From contig CAKNJR010000001.1 of NCBI GenBank assembly GCA_930986425.1, positions 62,001 through 126,000 on the forward strand: 64,000 nt of DNA, given 5' to 3'. The DNA comes from an uncultured Clostridium sp. (GTDB lineage Bacteria > Bacillota > Clostridia > TANB77 > CAG-508). This document shows, in pieces, positions 1 to 8,752 of this stretch (positions within the stretch are counted from its first letter, which is position 1; each line of letters starts with the position of its first letter). The notes under the pieces are model-generated. The model saw nothing but the letters and a program-made list of their open reading frames with translations, ran no database searches and was not told the DNA's origin. A program made the translations under genes and the position numbers.

Positions 1-1187
1 TTAAGTTCTTTATTCCATTCTGTCTGTAGCATATAAATATCTCTACCATTAGCTTCATAATATAATTGGTATTTTATTTTATCAATATTTGGAATAAAGG
101 TTTTAATTTCTAATATTTTGTCTTTCGTTGATAAATCACACTTTGCTAAAACATTATCTTTTTTATTAACAACTAATTCTTGTGATAGAATCTGTTCATT
201 ACCAAATATATCTTCTCTTATATATTTTATTAAAGGTTTTATCTTTTCTTTTATTATTTCAGTTACTTTATTAATTTCATCAACTCTTTTTTTATCTTCT
301 TTATTTAATGCTGTTATTGTTCCATCTTTGTTAAATAGAATAGGTATTTCATGAACTATTGATGGTAATCTTCCTAGTTTCTTTAATTTTTTCTTGTTTT
401 CTAATTGAAATAAGTATGTTTCATTATTCATGTCTTTTACATTTAATAAAGTGTTTATCAAATGTTCTATTGTAATTCCACTTATATTAGTTTCAAATTT
501 TTTTATTTCTGAAGAATTCATTCGTATTTTTTTTATTTGATTAATTTCTGCATGTATTTTTGGAAAATCTTTTATGCAATACTTAAAATTCGTATATGTT
601 GTTAAGTAACTTACAGGAATGATATATTCATTATTAAATTCAAACACTTCATTATTTATAATTATCAATTTATTTCCATTCATACTCTTAAAAAGATTCC
701 ATTCTAAAATACAATCATTTAATCCACTATGTACTTCTTGTATATTGTCAATTCCATAAATCTTACATAAATTATCTTTAGTAATATTCCCTTCTGAAAA
801 TCTACTAGAGATAATATCATGTTTAAAATTATAAAATTTAAGTTTATCAAATCCTTTCAGTTTTTTTCTTTTTAAATAGTTTTTGATAAATTTTTCGTCA
901 ATATTTCCATATACTAATATTGTCCTCTTTTCTAATTCAAAACTACTAATAACTTCATCTAATTCATTTTGGGTTAATGGGCTTTTGTCTTTTAACATAT
1001 CTTTTGTGATTCCATTAATATATGTTGTTTCTACTTCATCTGATAATTCAAGTGGTAAAAACCTATCATATATTTTGCCATCGTCTGGCTTATATATTGA
1101 AATTGATAAAAGATCATCTTTAATAGATGACAATCCATTAGTTTCAACATCTAGTACAACATACTTTTTCTCTAATTTTTTTTCCAT
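1..1187 (-). CDS. DnaQ-family 3'-5' exonuclease with C-terminal PD-(D/E)XK-like segment (partial)
   Basis: The gene reads out of the window, so its C-terminus is missing. ATG at 1187 follows a GGTGA ribosome site. The N-terminus has the DEDDh exonuclease motif DVETNG (residues ~13-18), then NGITKDML, and the ExoIII-type H-x4-D motif in VHSGLNDC (~150), so a metal-dependent 3'-5' exonuclease fold is well supported. Near the visible end, LAKCDLSTKDKILEIKT has the D...ExK pattern of PD-(D/E)XK nucleases, followed by QLYYEANG, similar to RecB/Cas4-type C-terminal helices. I infer a two-nuclease fusion. It lies in a mobile-element block with helicase and par genes, so it may act in element DNA processing or defence; that role is inference. 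Confidence 0.75.
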   Translation of the reverse strand, partial: MEKKLEKKYVVLDVETNGLSSIKDDLLSISIYKPDDGKIYDRFLPLELSDEVETTYINGITKDMLKDKSPLTQNELDEVISSFELEKRTILVYGNIDEKFIKNYLKRKKLKGFDKLKFYNFKHDIISSRFSEGNITKDNLCKIYGIDNIQEVHSGLNDCILEWNLFKSMNGNKLIIINNEVFEFNNEYIIPVSYLTTYTNFKYCIKDFPKIHAEINQIKKIRMNSSEIKKFETNISGITIEHLINTLLNVKDMNNETYLFQLENKKKLKKLGRLPSIVHEIPILFNKDGTITALNKEDKKRVDEINKVTEIIKEKIKPLIKYIREDIFGNEQILSQELVVNKKDNVLAKCDLSTKDKILEIKTFIPNIDKIKYQLYYEANGRDIYMLQTEWNKEL

Positions 1188-1206
1188 TAACTTCACCTTT
1201 ACTAAA

Positions 1207-1497
1207 TTATTTTAATGTTTCGTATATTTTAAGTAGCCTCAAAATCAAGTAGTTCATCTGTTCTGTATCATTTCCTTTAGCAAGTTCATTTTTTCTTTTT
1301 CTGTCTAAAGCATTTAATATGACTCCTAGATTATATCTATCAGCTTTCATTTTATTTTTTAATTTTCCTATGGCTTCATTAGCAACATCCGTGTACTTAT
1401 TCTCTTGTATTAATTCTGTTCTTAATTCATTTAACGCATATAAAATTATTCTTTGTTCTTCATCGGATAATTCAATTTTTACTTTCTTCTTAAACAT
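1207..1497 (-). CDS. small mobile-element-associated protein, unknown function
   Basis: About 96 residues beginning MFKKKVKIELSDEEQR. An upstream in-frame ATG at 1512 exists, but the GGAG at the start of that extension sits at good spacing for the ATG at 1497, so I prefer 1497. It is highly charged, helical and has no signal or membrane segment. Short proteins with this FKKKVKIELSDEE start are familiar from conjugative elements of Firmicutes, but no function is known to me. It lies 20 nt upstream of the exonuclease gene on the same strand and probably shares its transcript. Confidence 0.6.
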   Translation of the reverse strand: MFKKKVKIELSDEEQRIILYALNELRTELIQENKYTDVANEAIGKLKNKMKADRYNLGVILNALDRKRKNELAKGNDTEQMNYLILRLLKIYETLK

Positions 1498-1557
1498 TAT
1501 AATTTTCTCCATACCTATTTTTATATTTCAAGAAAATTATACCATAAGAACTTTAAA

Positions 1558-3129
1558 TTAACAACGCTCTGGAGATTTTTTATTAGTCTGTCTTTCTTCT
1601 TTTTCTTCTTGCTCATCTCCTAACATTTCGTGATCATTATCATTTATTTTTAATTCTGCATTTATTTTGTCTAGTTTTTGTAATTTTTCTTTTAATTCCT
1701 GCTCTTTAGGAAATTCTTTTTGTATTTCTTGTTTTGCATTTTCTAGTTGAAACATTGTATTATCTAGTTTTTCCCTTTCTGTTGGTATATCTTTAGCTAT
1801 ATTTTCTAAACAATTATTTATTCTAGTTATATTACCATTTATATCAGTTCCTAAATCTATCAAATAACTAAACTTATTTTTTAGTTTAAGCTTAATATTT
1901 TTTGAAAAAGAATCAAAACTAACAGTCATATTAAAGCCTCTATATTCTCCAATATCTTTTTCTTCCATACTTTTTAAATTTTGTACACACTCTAATAATT
2001 TTTTACCTGCGTCTTGCTTTTCAGAATATATAATACCTTCTATTTTCATAGGAGAGAATCCATCTTTATTAGGTTTGGTATATTCTTCTAATTTTACTGT
2101 ATCTTCTTCCATTGCAGCTATTTTATTATTTAGTCTTGCTATTTCCTCTGGAAAATATTTTATAACTTTATCTTGCAAAGAATATCTTTGATTCATAAAT
2201 TCTTGTTTCAATAATTTTAGTTTTGAAACTTCTGTATCTAGTGTTGTTTTTTCCAAAATTAATGGATTTCCTGTGGCTAGTGCCTTGATTTCACCATAAG
2301 TTAGAGCCTTATCGTCAATATCTTCCATTGTTCTTGCTGGAGTCTTTGATGTCATTATTTGAGATATAAACTTTTGCTTTTGTTCTACTAATTGGTACAT
2401 ATAACTATCAAATGTTTTCTCTGTTACATAGTAATAAACATATACATTTTTATTATCATTATGCTGTCTAATCATTCTACCATTTCGTTGCGTTAAGTCT
2501 GATGGTTTCCATGCACAATCTAAATGATGAGTTGCAATTAATTTATTTTGAACATTCGTACCTGCTCCCATCTTTTGTGTTGATCCCATAAGCACTCTTA
2601 CTGTTCCTTGTCTTACTTTACTAAATAATTCTTTCTTTTTTACTTCTGTATCTGCCTCATGAATAAAAGCTATTTCATTAGGCGGTATTCCCTTTTGAAT
2701 TAGCTTTTTCTTTAATTCATTATATACATCTGTAAATTCTTCTTTTTCATAGCCTTTTAAATCTTTAGGAGTAGATAAATCGCAAAATACTAACTGAGTA
2801 GATTTTTTATCTTGATTTTCATTCCATATTTTATATATATTATCTGCACAAGAATTAACTTTACTACTTTCCTCATCTGGTAATAAAGGATTCATAAGTC
2901 TTTGGTCTAAAGCAAGTTTTCTTCCTTCATTAGTAATTTTCAGCATATTATCTTGTGTTGCATCTACTGCTCCATTTCTAATATTTTCTGCTCTTTCTCC
3001 TAATTGTTGCACCATTTCTTGTTGTATTTCACTTGGTCTTACTACTACATTTATATTTTCAAAAGCTGGTGTTGGTAAGTTTAAAGTGTCAGCTGTTTGA
3101 ATATCAGCTATTTCTTTAAACATTGACAT
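1558..3129 (-). CDS. C-terminal part of split SNF2-type helicase/methylase (frameshifted)
   Basis: This frame carries the second RecA-like lobe of the helicase begun at 8452. MGAGTNVQNKLIATHHLD and QRNGRMIRQHNDNK match SNF2-family motifs V and VI, followed by a long coiled-coil-rich tail. Its first ATG, within LPELMSMFKEIADIQTAD, is internal to the family, and the frame is open upstream to about 3186, where it meets the end of the N-terminal part. One extra base at 3187 separates the two frames; removing it gives a continuous 2297-codon reading frame. It is therefore the downstream half of one gene rather than an independent protein, unless it is re-initiated at MSMF. Confidence 0.8.
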   Translation of the reverse strand: MSMFKEIADIQTADTLNLPTPAFENINVVVRPSEIQQEMVQQLGERAENIRNGAVDATQDNMLKITNEGRKLALDQRLMNPLLPDEESSKVNSCADNIYKIWNENQDKKSTQLVFCDLSTPKDLKGYEKEEFTDVYNELKKKLIQKGIPPNEIAFIHEADTEVKKKELFSKVRQGTVRVLMGSTQKMGAGTNVQNKLIATHHLDCAWKPSDLTQRNGRMIRQHNDNKNVYVYYYVTEKTFDSYMYQLVEQKQKFISQIMTSKTPARTMEDIDDKALTYGEIKALATGNPLILEKTTLDTEVSKLKLLKQEFMNQRYSLQDKVIKYFPEEIARLNNKIAAMEEDTVKLEEYTKPNKDGFSPMKIEGIIYSEKQDAGKKLLECVQNLKSMEEKDIGEYRGFNMTVSFDSFSKNIKLKLKNKFSYLIDLGTDINGNITRINNCLENIAKDIPTEREKLDNTMFQLENAKQEIQKEFPKEQELKEKLQKLDKINAELKINDNDHEMLGDEQEEKEERQTNKKSPERC

Positions 3130-3172
3130 TAACTCTGGTAAATTATGAAATTTAGCAAATCTAGTTTTTGCT

Positions 3173-6100
3173 CTATATCCAGTTCCGCTCTGGTGCTAAT
3201 TCTATCGCTGTTACTGTTTCTCCAAATGTACTAGCCCAATTATCAAAATGGTCAAGTCCGTTCTTCTTTAATTCATCATATTGCAAATATCTTTGCATAG
3301 TGTACAACTCTGCCATACTGTTTGAAACTGGTGTTCCTGTCGCAAATACTGTCCCTTTTCCATTTGTAATCTCATCTAAATATCTACATTTCATAAATAA
3401 ATCAGTAGATTTTTGAGCCTCTGTTTGAGCAATACCACCTACATTACGCATTTTAGTATATAAAAATAAGTTTTTGTAGTTATGAGCCTCATCTACGAAT
3501 AGCTTGTCAACTCCTAATTCTTCAAAGGTTACTACATCATCTTTTCTCTCTTGTTTATTTAACTTTTCAAGTCTTGTTTCTAAAGATCTTTTTGTTTTTT
3601 CTAATTGCTTAATTGTATAGTATTCTCCTTTATTAGCTTTTTCTTCAGCAATTCCATTAGTTATATCATTTATTTGTTCTTGTAATATAGTTTTTTGCCT
3701 TTCTACTGACATAGGTATTTTTTCAAATTGACTATGTCCAATGATAATTGCATCATATCCACCTGTGGAAATTCGACTACAAAATTTCTTTCTATTTTTT
3801 GTTTCAAAGTCCTTTTTAGTAGCAACTAAAATATTTGCACTTGGGTATAAATCTAAAAATTCTGATGCAAATTGCTCTATTATATGGTTAGGAACTACAA
3901 AAAGAGATTTATTACATAACCCTAATCTTTTTGACTCCATTGCACTTGCCACCATTTCGTAAGTTTTTCCTGCTCCAACTTCATGAGCTAACAAGACATT
4001 TTTTCCATAAAGTACATGAGCGACAGCATTTAATTGATGAGGTCTTAGTTTCTTTTCTGGATTCATTCCTACAAAATCTATATGTGATCCATCATATTCA
4101 CGAGGTCTTATTGAGTTAAATTTATCATTATAAAGTCTTACTAATTTATTTCTTCTATCTGGATCTTCCCATATCCAATTTAAAAAGGCTTCTTTTATTG
4201 CGTCTTGCTTATTTGAGGCAATAGCTGTTTCTTTTTTGTTTAATACTCTTTGCTTTCTTCCCTCATCATCTATAATAGTGTCAAATACTTTAACATCTTT
4301 TAAATTAAGTGTTTGCTCTATAATTTTATATGCATTTATTCTTGTTGTACCATAAGTAGAATATGCTTTTACATTATCTCTATCTTCACTTTTTCCTTCT
4401 ATGTACCATTCGGAAGTTATATTTGAATATTTAACATGAATGTCCCATCTATTATATCTTGGTGTTTCGAGTAGTTCAAAAATAAATTCTCTAATTACTT
4501 CTGCTGGAATCCATGTAGAGCCTAATTTCACACCTATTTCACTTGCCCCTAAATCCTTAGGTATGACCTCTTTTAATTTTTCTACATTTATATTGAAACT
4601 AGAATCTTCTTTTGCAAATTCTTCTGCTATTTTTAGCTTTTCTCTAACATTACCAGACAAATATTCATCAGCTGTTACCCAATTATTAGGATTACCTCTA
4701 TCTGGAACTCTAAATATAACTCCTTGTAAATTTTCTACAATTTTTTCTATATCTATTCCACATAGATTATGCATATAATCTAAATCAACTTTTGCTTTTT
4801 CTTTTATAGATATAATAAGTGCTTCATATGCTGTATCTACCTTTGTTATTTGTCTTTTAGCCTTTATAGTCCTTTTACTGAACATATCTGCTTTTCCAAC
4901 AAACTTACCTTCTCCGTCTAATTTTTCAAGAGAACATAATAAAAAGAAACTACTATCGTTTGAAAAAGCATTTTCATTAGCTCGTGAATTAATTAATCCA
5001 TATTCTTTAGTAAATCTATTATATAACTCATTTAATTTTGTTTGTGCAATATTTATATACTCATCAGAACGATCTTCTAATTGAAAATCTATTAATTCTC
5101 TAACTTGTTCTCTTAAAGCAATTAATCCTTTTATTCTATTTTGATTAGTTAATGGTAAATTATCTTGCAAATACATTCTCGAATTTTCTCTAAAGTAAAT
5201 CTTATCATCAATAACTGTATACGAGAAATTTTTTACATTTGGACGTGCAGAAATTGAAGTATCTTCCTGCTCTACTTCATTTTCAATAATATAATCTTGT
5301 AATTCTCCATGAATATTACTAATAGCATAATTTAATTGTTCTTTTAATGATATACTATTATCAGCTTTACATGTTGAATCATAGCCATAAGCAGTAGAAA
5401 CAATTTCCATATTTCCTAATACCATTTCTGGATTATCTACAAAATACTTGTTCATTGTAATGTCATTTTCATTTTTATCAAGATATACCCAATCTGGCAT
5501 TATATCTGTTAGACTTTCCCTTTTTTGTAGGAATATAATGTCAGAAGTAACTTTTGTCCCTGCATTTTTTGTAAATGTATTGTCTGGTAACCTTATAGCT
5601 CCTAATAAGTCTGCTCTTTGTGCAATATATTTTCTTACTTCTATATTTTCCTTATCCATAGTACCTTTAGAAGTTATAAAGGCAATAATTCCTCCAGGTC
5701 TAACTTTATCAAGAGTTTTAGCAAAGAAATAATCATGGATTAAAAAATTATTTTTATCATATCTACTATCATTTACTTTAAAATCCCCAAAAGGAACATT
5801 CCCTATTGCAACATCAAAAAATGAGTCTGGTAAATCTGTTTTCTCATATCCTTCCACTCTTATATCTGCTTTTTGATATAACTGTTTTGCAATTCTTCCA
5901 CTTATAGAGTCCAGTTCTATACCATATAAGTTAGAATTTTGTAATGCTTTTGGCAACATGCCTAAAAAATTGCCTGTACCACAACTTGGCTCTAAAATGT
6001 TTGCTTGTTCTAGTCCCATATTTTGTAATGCTTGATATATTGCACTAATAACTACTGGTGGAGTATAGAAAGCTGTTAGTGTAGATGCTCTTGCAGATTC

Positions 6101-8452
6101 ATATTCTTCTGTTGAGAGTAATCCTTTTAGTGTGTTATATTCTTCACTCCAACTAGTTTTCTTTTCATCAAAAACATCTGGTAGTCCACCCCAACCCACA
6201 TAATTGGACAATATTTTTTGTTCATTTTCATTTGCTAGTCTTTTTTCCTCTTCTAACTTCTTTAGTAATCTTATAGCTTCAATATTTCTTGCTACTTTTT
6301 CTTTTGGAGTACCTTCCCCTAAAGAATTATCATCAATATGGTAATTTATTTTTTTTTGTGTTTTATAATATTCTTCTCTATCTAGTGGTTTCCCATTTTC
6401 TTCTCTTGCTTTAAATAAATTTATTACATTTTGTGCTTGCTCAATGTAACTTTCTTTTGTTTCATCTTCTGTTTTTTCATGATTCTCTAAATTATCAATA
6501 AATTCTCGACTAACTTCTTCTAAATCTTTATTTATAAGTTCTTTAATATCTGTAAATTCTGCTAATCTTTTTCTAATATCTGATAAAGTTTGATTTTCTT
6601 CATTATCAGAATATTCTAGTAATCCACCATCTTGTTCTACACCGTATTTATCATATATAGAATAGTAATAGCCTTCTTCGTTTGTATGAAAATGAAAATA
6701 ATTTTCATTAGATAGTTTATAATTTTTCTCAATGTGTTGGGTATTTATTTCTGTTTGATAATCTCTGCTTTCTTTATTTAAGGCTTTATCAAACATCCAT
6801 TTTTCATTTTCATATTCATTTTGTAGCCAGTTTTGATAATCTTCTTTTTCTTCTTTGGTAAAATATTGATCTGATAATATAATTTCTCCAATTCTTTTTT
6901 CTATTGTATTCCAATTAACTTGCAGATTATTTTCAAAACCACTTTTAGAAAGTTTTAAACCTTTGCCTGGTGTATATTCTACCCATATTCCATCAAGACC
7001 TTTTACTCCATTAGTTCCATAATAATTAAATTCTGATTTTAAAAAGTCTATTCTTTCTTTGGAAGAAAATGTTTCTTGATATAATCTATATACTCTAAAT
7101 TTTCCATTTTCATGTCCTGTCCCATCTTTTAATGCTATATCTACCATTTCTTGTGTAAAAGTAAAAGCAGGAGTATTTTCTACTTCTGCTTGTATTTGTA
7201 TAGTATTTCTTTGTTCATCTACACTAGGTAAATCTTTTATTGGTGGTATATAAGAATCTGTAAATAAGTTTAATTGTAAATCAATTCCTGTATCACTATT
7301 TCTTCTGCTTGATTTTTTATTGCGTTCATTTCCTGTACCCAAAGCATTTGATTTTGTGCTTTCAAATTCTCGTCTATCTTGTTCTTCTCTGCTAGGCTCT
7401 TGATTATCTCTTTCAACATTTTCTGTGCTGTCATTTCTATTTCTCCTAAATGTTCCTCCATTTTGCAATCTAGCATTAATTCCTCGTATAGTCCTTTTTT
7501 GTATTCTTTTAGGTATTTCTCTCTCATTCTCGAGAATCTGCCTTGTGGTATTTGTTTGATTTTTGGTAGTGCTACTTGTGGTATCTGGTAATCTCCCATT
7601 TGTTTGTATTCTAACTTCATCATAATCATTTCTCCCTTCATTATTTTTATTTTCATTATTATGATAATTAATTTTTTGATTATTTACAAATGTACGATTT
7701 ATATTTTTTTCAAAATTTCTAACACTTGAAGCAATCTCTCTTATAATTTGTTCTGATATATCGCTCGTGGCTGCACCTAATCTTGATATAACACTTTTAG
7801 TATCAAATTGTTTTATTAATTCAAAATCATTATAGCTAAAATGCTCTAAAGGATCTATTCCACATCTATTTAAAGTCATATATGAAATAGAATTTATCAA
7901 TATACCTTTAAACAATGATTCTAATTCATCTTCACTTAAATTTTGTAAGGAACTATTTTCTAAAACATCTCTTAAATCTACTAAATAATCTTGATAATTA
8001 TCTTCTACTAAGTTCATCGAGCTTGAATAAATAGCTTCAGCCAGATTACTTTTTATCTCTAAATTGCCAAAACTATTTTCTAATGTTTCTATTAGTCCAT
8101 TTTCATAAGAAGATCTTACTTCCCACAATTTTATGTTTCTATTTATACCACTATGTGTATCTGAAATATCAAATACATGCCTTAAGACACTTCTACCATC
8201 TTCAATAGAAATTAGAGCTATACCTTTAGCACCTTTGTTAACCCACCTTTTTAGTCTGTTATTCCATGTTTCTATATCTGCACAAGCAGTTGCATTTGGT
8301 TTTTGAGCATATATTAGCACTTGTTCATTAAAAGAATATTTATAATTATTACTTGCCGTATTTAAAAATTTTGTCCAGTCTTCACCATTTTGTGTGATTT
8401 CTTTTAATGTTTCATTTGCCATTTCATTAACTAACTGATATTTATTAGGCAT
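3173..8452 (-). CDS. N-terminal part of ArdC-like/N6-methylase/SNF2 helicase giant protein (frameshifted)
   Basis: This 1759-residue frame holds most of a mobile-element multidomain protein. The N-terminus (~1-110, WTKFLNTASNNYKYSFNEQ) resembles ArdC-type antirestriction domains, followed by a low-complexity Asn/Arg-rich linker (~265-395). A DNA methylase core has SAM motif I EPSCGTGNF (~826) and GNVPFG (~886, a variant of NPPF). The first helicase lobe has AHEVGAGKT (~1489), FVDEAHN (~1654) and ATGTPVSNS. The frame ends prematurely after LAPERNWI, where relatives continue LAPEGTGYR. The start overlaps the stop of the preceding gene (TGATG). Such proteins are usual in Tn1549-like elements. 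One extra base near 3187 breaks it. Confidence 0.85.
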   Translation of the reverse strand: MPNKYQLVNEMANETLKEITQNGEDWTKFLNTASNNYKYSFNEQVLIYAQKPNATACADIETWNNRLKRWVNKGAKGIALISIEDGRSVLRHVFDISDTHSGINRNIKLWEVRSSYENGLIETLENSFGNLEIKSNLAEAIYSSSMNLVEDNYQDYLVDLRDVLENSSLQNLSEDELESLFKGILINSISYMTLNRCGIDPLEHFSYNDFELIKQFDTKSVISRLGAATSDISEQIIREIASSVRNFEKNINRTFVNNQKINYHNNENKNNEGRNDYDEVRIQTNGRLPDTTSSTTKNQTNTTRQILENEREIPKRIQKRTIRGINARLQNGGTFRRNRNDSTENVERDNQEPSREEQDRREFESTKSNALGTGNERNKKSSRRNSDTGIDLQLNLFTDSYIPPIKDLPSVDEQRNTIQIQAEVENTPAFTFTQEMVDIALKDGTGHENGKFRVYRLYQETFSSKERIDFLKSEFNYYGTNGVKGLDGIWVEYTPGKGLKLSKSGFENNLQVNWNTIEKRIGEIILSDQYFTKEEKEDYQNWLQNEYENEKWMFDKALNKESRDYQTEINTQHIEKNYKLSNENYFHFHTNEEGYYYSIYDKYGVEQDGGLLEYSDNEENQTLSDIRKRLAEFTDIKELINKDLEEVSREFIDNLENHEKTEDETKESYIEQAQNVINLFKAREENGKPLDREEYYKTQKKINYHIDDNSLGEGTPKEKVARNIEAIRLLKKLEEEKRLANENEQKILSNYVGWGGLPDVFDEKKTSWSEEYNTLKGLLSTEEYESARASTLTAFYTPPVVISAIYQALQNMGLEQANILEPSCGTGNFLGMLPKALQNSNLYGIELDSISGRIAKQLYQKADIRVEGYEKTDLPDSFFDVAIGNVPFGDFKVNDSRYDKNNFLIHDYFFAKTLDKVRPGGIIAFITSKGTMDKENIEVRKYIAQRADLLGAIRLPDNTFTKNAGTKVTSDIIFLQKRESLTDIMPDWVYLDKNENDITMNKYFVDNPEMVLGNMEIVSTAYGYDSTCKADNSISLKEQLNYAISNIHGELQDYIIENEVEQEDTSISARPNVKNFSYTVIDDKIYFRENSRMYLQDNLPLTNQNRIKGLIALREQVRELIDFQLEDRSDEYINIAQTKLNELYNRFTKEYGLINSRANENAFSNDSSFFLLCSLEKLDGEGKFVGKADMFSKRTIKAKRQITKVDTAYEALIISIKEKAKVDLDYMHNLCGIDIEKIVENLQGVIFRVPDRGNPNNWVTADEYLSGNVREKLKIAEEFAKEDSSFNINVEKLKEVIPKDLGASEIGVKLGSTWIPAEVIREFIFELLETPRYNRWDIHVKYSNITSEWYIEGKSEDRDNVKAYSTYGTTRINAYKIIEQTLNLKDVKVFDTIIDDEGRKQRVLNKKETAIASNKQDAIKEAFLNWIWEDPDRRNKLVRLYNDKFNSIRPREYDGSHIDFVGMNPEKKLRPHQLNAVAHVLYGKNVLLAHEVGAGKTYEMVASAMESKRLGLCNKSLFVVPNHIIEQFASEFLDLYPSANILVATKKDFETKNRKKFCSRISTGGYDAIIIGHSQFEKIPMSVERQKTILQEQINDITNGIAEEKANKGEYYTIKQLEKTKRSLETRLEKLNKQERKDDVVTFEELGVDKLFVDEAHNYKNLFLYTKMRNVGGIAQTEAQKSTDLFMKCRYLDEITNGKGTVFATGTPVSNSMAELYTMQRYLQYDELKKNGLDHFDNWASTFGETVTAIELAPERNWI
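7270..7623 (-). CDS. TnpV-like transposon protein nested in the helicase gene
   Basis: About 117 residues starting MMKLEYKQMGDYQIPQVALP, with LKEYKKGLYEELMLDCKMEEHL, NQMLWVQEMNAIKNQAEEIV and a final QELIYN. This order of motifs matches TnpV proteins of clostridial transposons, which often read GDYLIP near the N-terminus and EMNNIRNRAEEIV-NKELI near the end. It lies wholly inside the helicase/methylase gene, same strand, different frame, over the part encoding the low-complexity linker. AAGGGAG lies 8 nt before the ATG at 7623, a dedicated ribosome site, so I read it as a genuine overlapping gene. TnpV is transposon-linked with an uncertain role, and an excisionase-like function has been suggested for some. 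In-frame ATGs at 7656 and 7629 are alternatives. Confidence 0.7.
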   Translation of the reverse strand: MMKLEYKQMGDYQIPQVALPKIKQIPQGRFSRMREKYLKEYKKGLYEELMLDCKMEEHLGEIEMTAQKMLKEIIKSLAEKNKIDENLKAQNQMLWVQEMNAIKNQAEEIVIQELIYN

Positions 8453-8679
8453 CAGGCTTCCCCCTTTCTTTCTACTTTTGATTTATAATTGAAATACTCT
8501 AATGTATTATGATTTTTTATACATTCTCTGAGTGCTATTATATTTAAAACATGTGGATCATTTGTTATGTCTTTTAAATCTTCAATTTTTAAATTCGAAA
8601 TAGCTTTTTCACTTGCTTTTCCTATATTAATTAATTTATCATATGTTGCATTTCTTGTTATTTCTTTTTTTCTTGGCAT
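8452..8679 (-). CDS. small basic mobile-element protein, unknown
   Basis: 75 residues, starting MPRKKEITRNATYDKLINIGKASEKA. It is basic at the N-terminus, helical, and without membrane segments. The stop overlaps the ATG of the giant helicase by one base (TGATG), so the two are translationally coupled and probably functionally linked. The AGGTGG ribosome site before 8679 is good. I do not recognise the family. A small DNA-binding or accessory subunit of the helicase/methylase is possible but unsupported by any motif. Confidence 0.55.
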   Translation of the reverse strand: MPRKKEITRNATYDKLINIGKASEKAISNLKIEDLKDITNDPHVLNIIALRECIKNHNTLEYFNYKSKVERKGEA

Positions 8680-8699
8680 TTTACCACCTCACTTTTAAG

Positions 8700-8744
8700 T
8701 AAAAGTAAAGAGAGATTAACTTTTAATAATAAGCTAATCCCTCT
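8700..8744 (-). terminator. intrinsic terminator after adhesin gene
   Basis: Minus-strand stem AGAGGGATTA / TAATCTCTCT (one G-U pair), followed by TTTACTTTTACTT, just after the adhesin stop at 8753. It separates the adhesin transcript from the small gene at 8452-8679. Confidence 0.6.
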
Positions 8745-8752
8745 AGTTTTAA

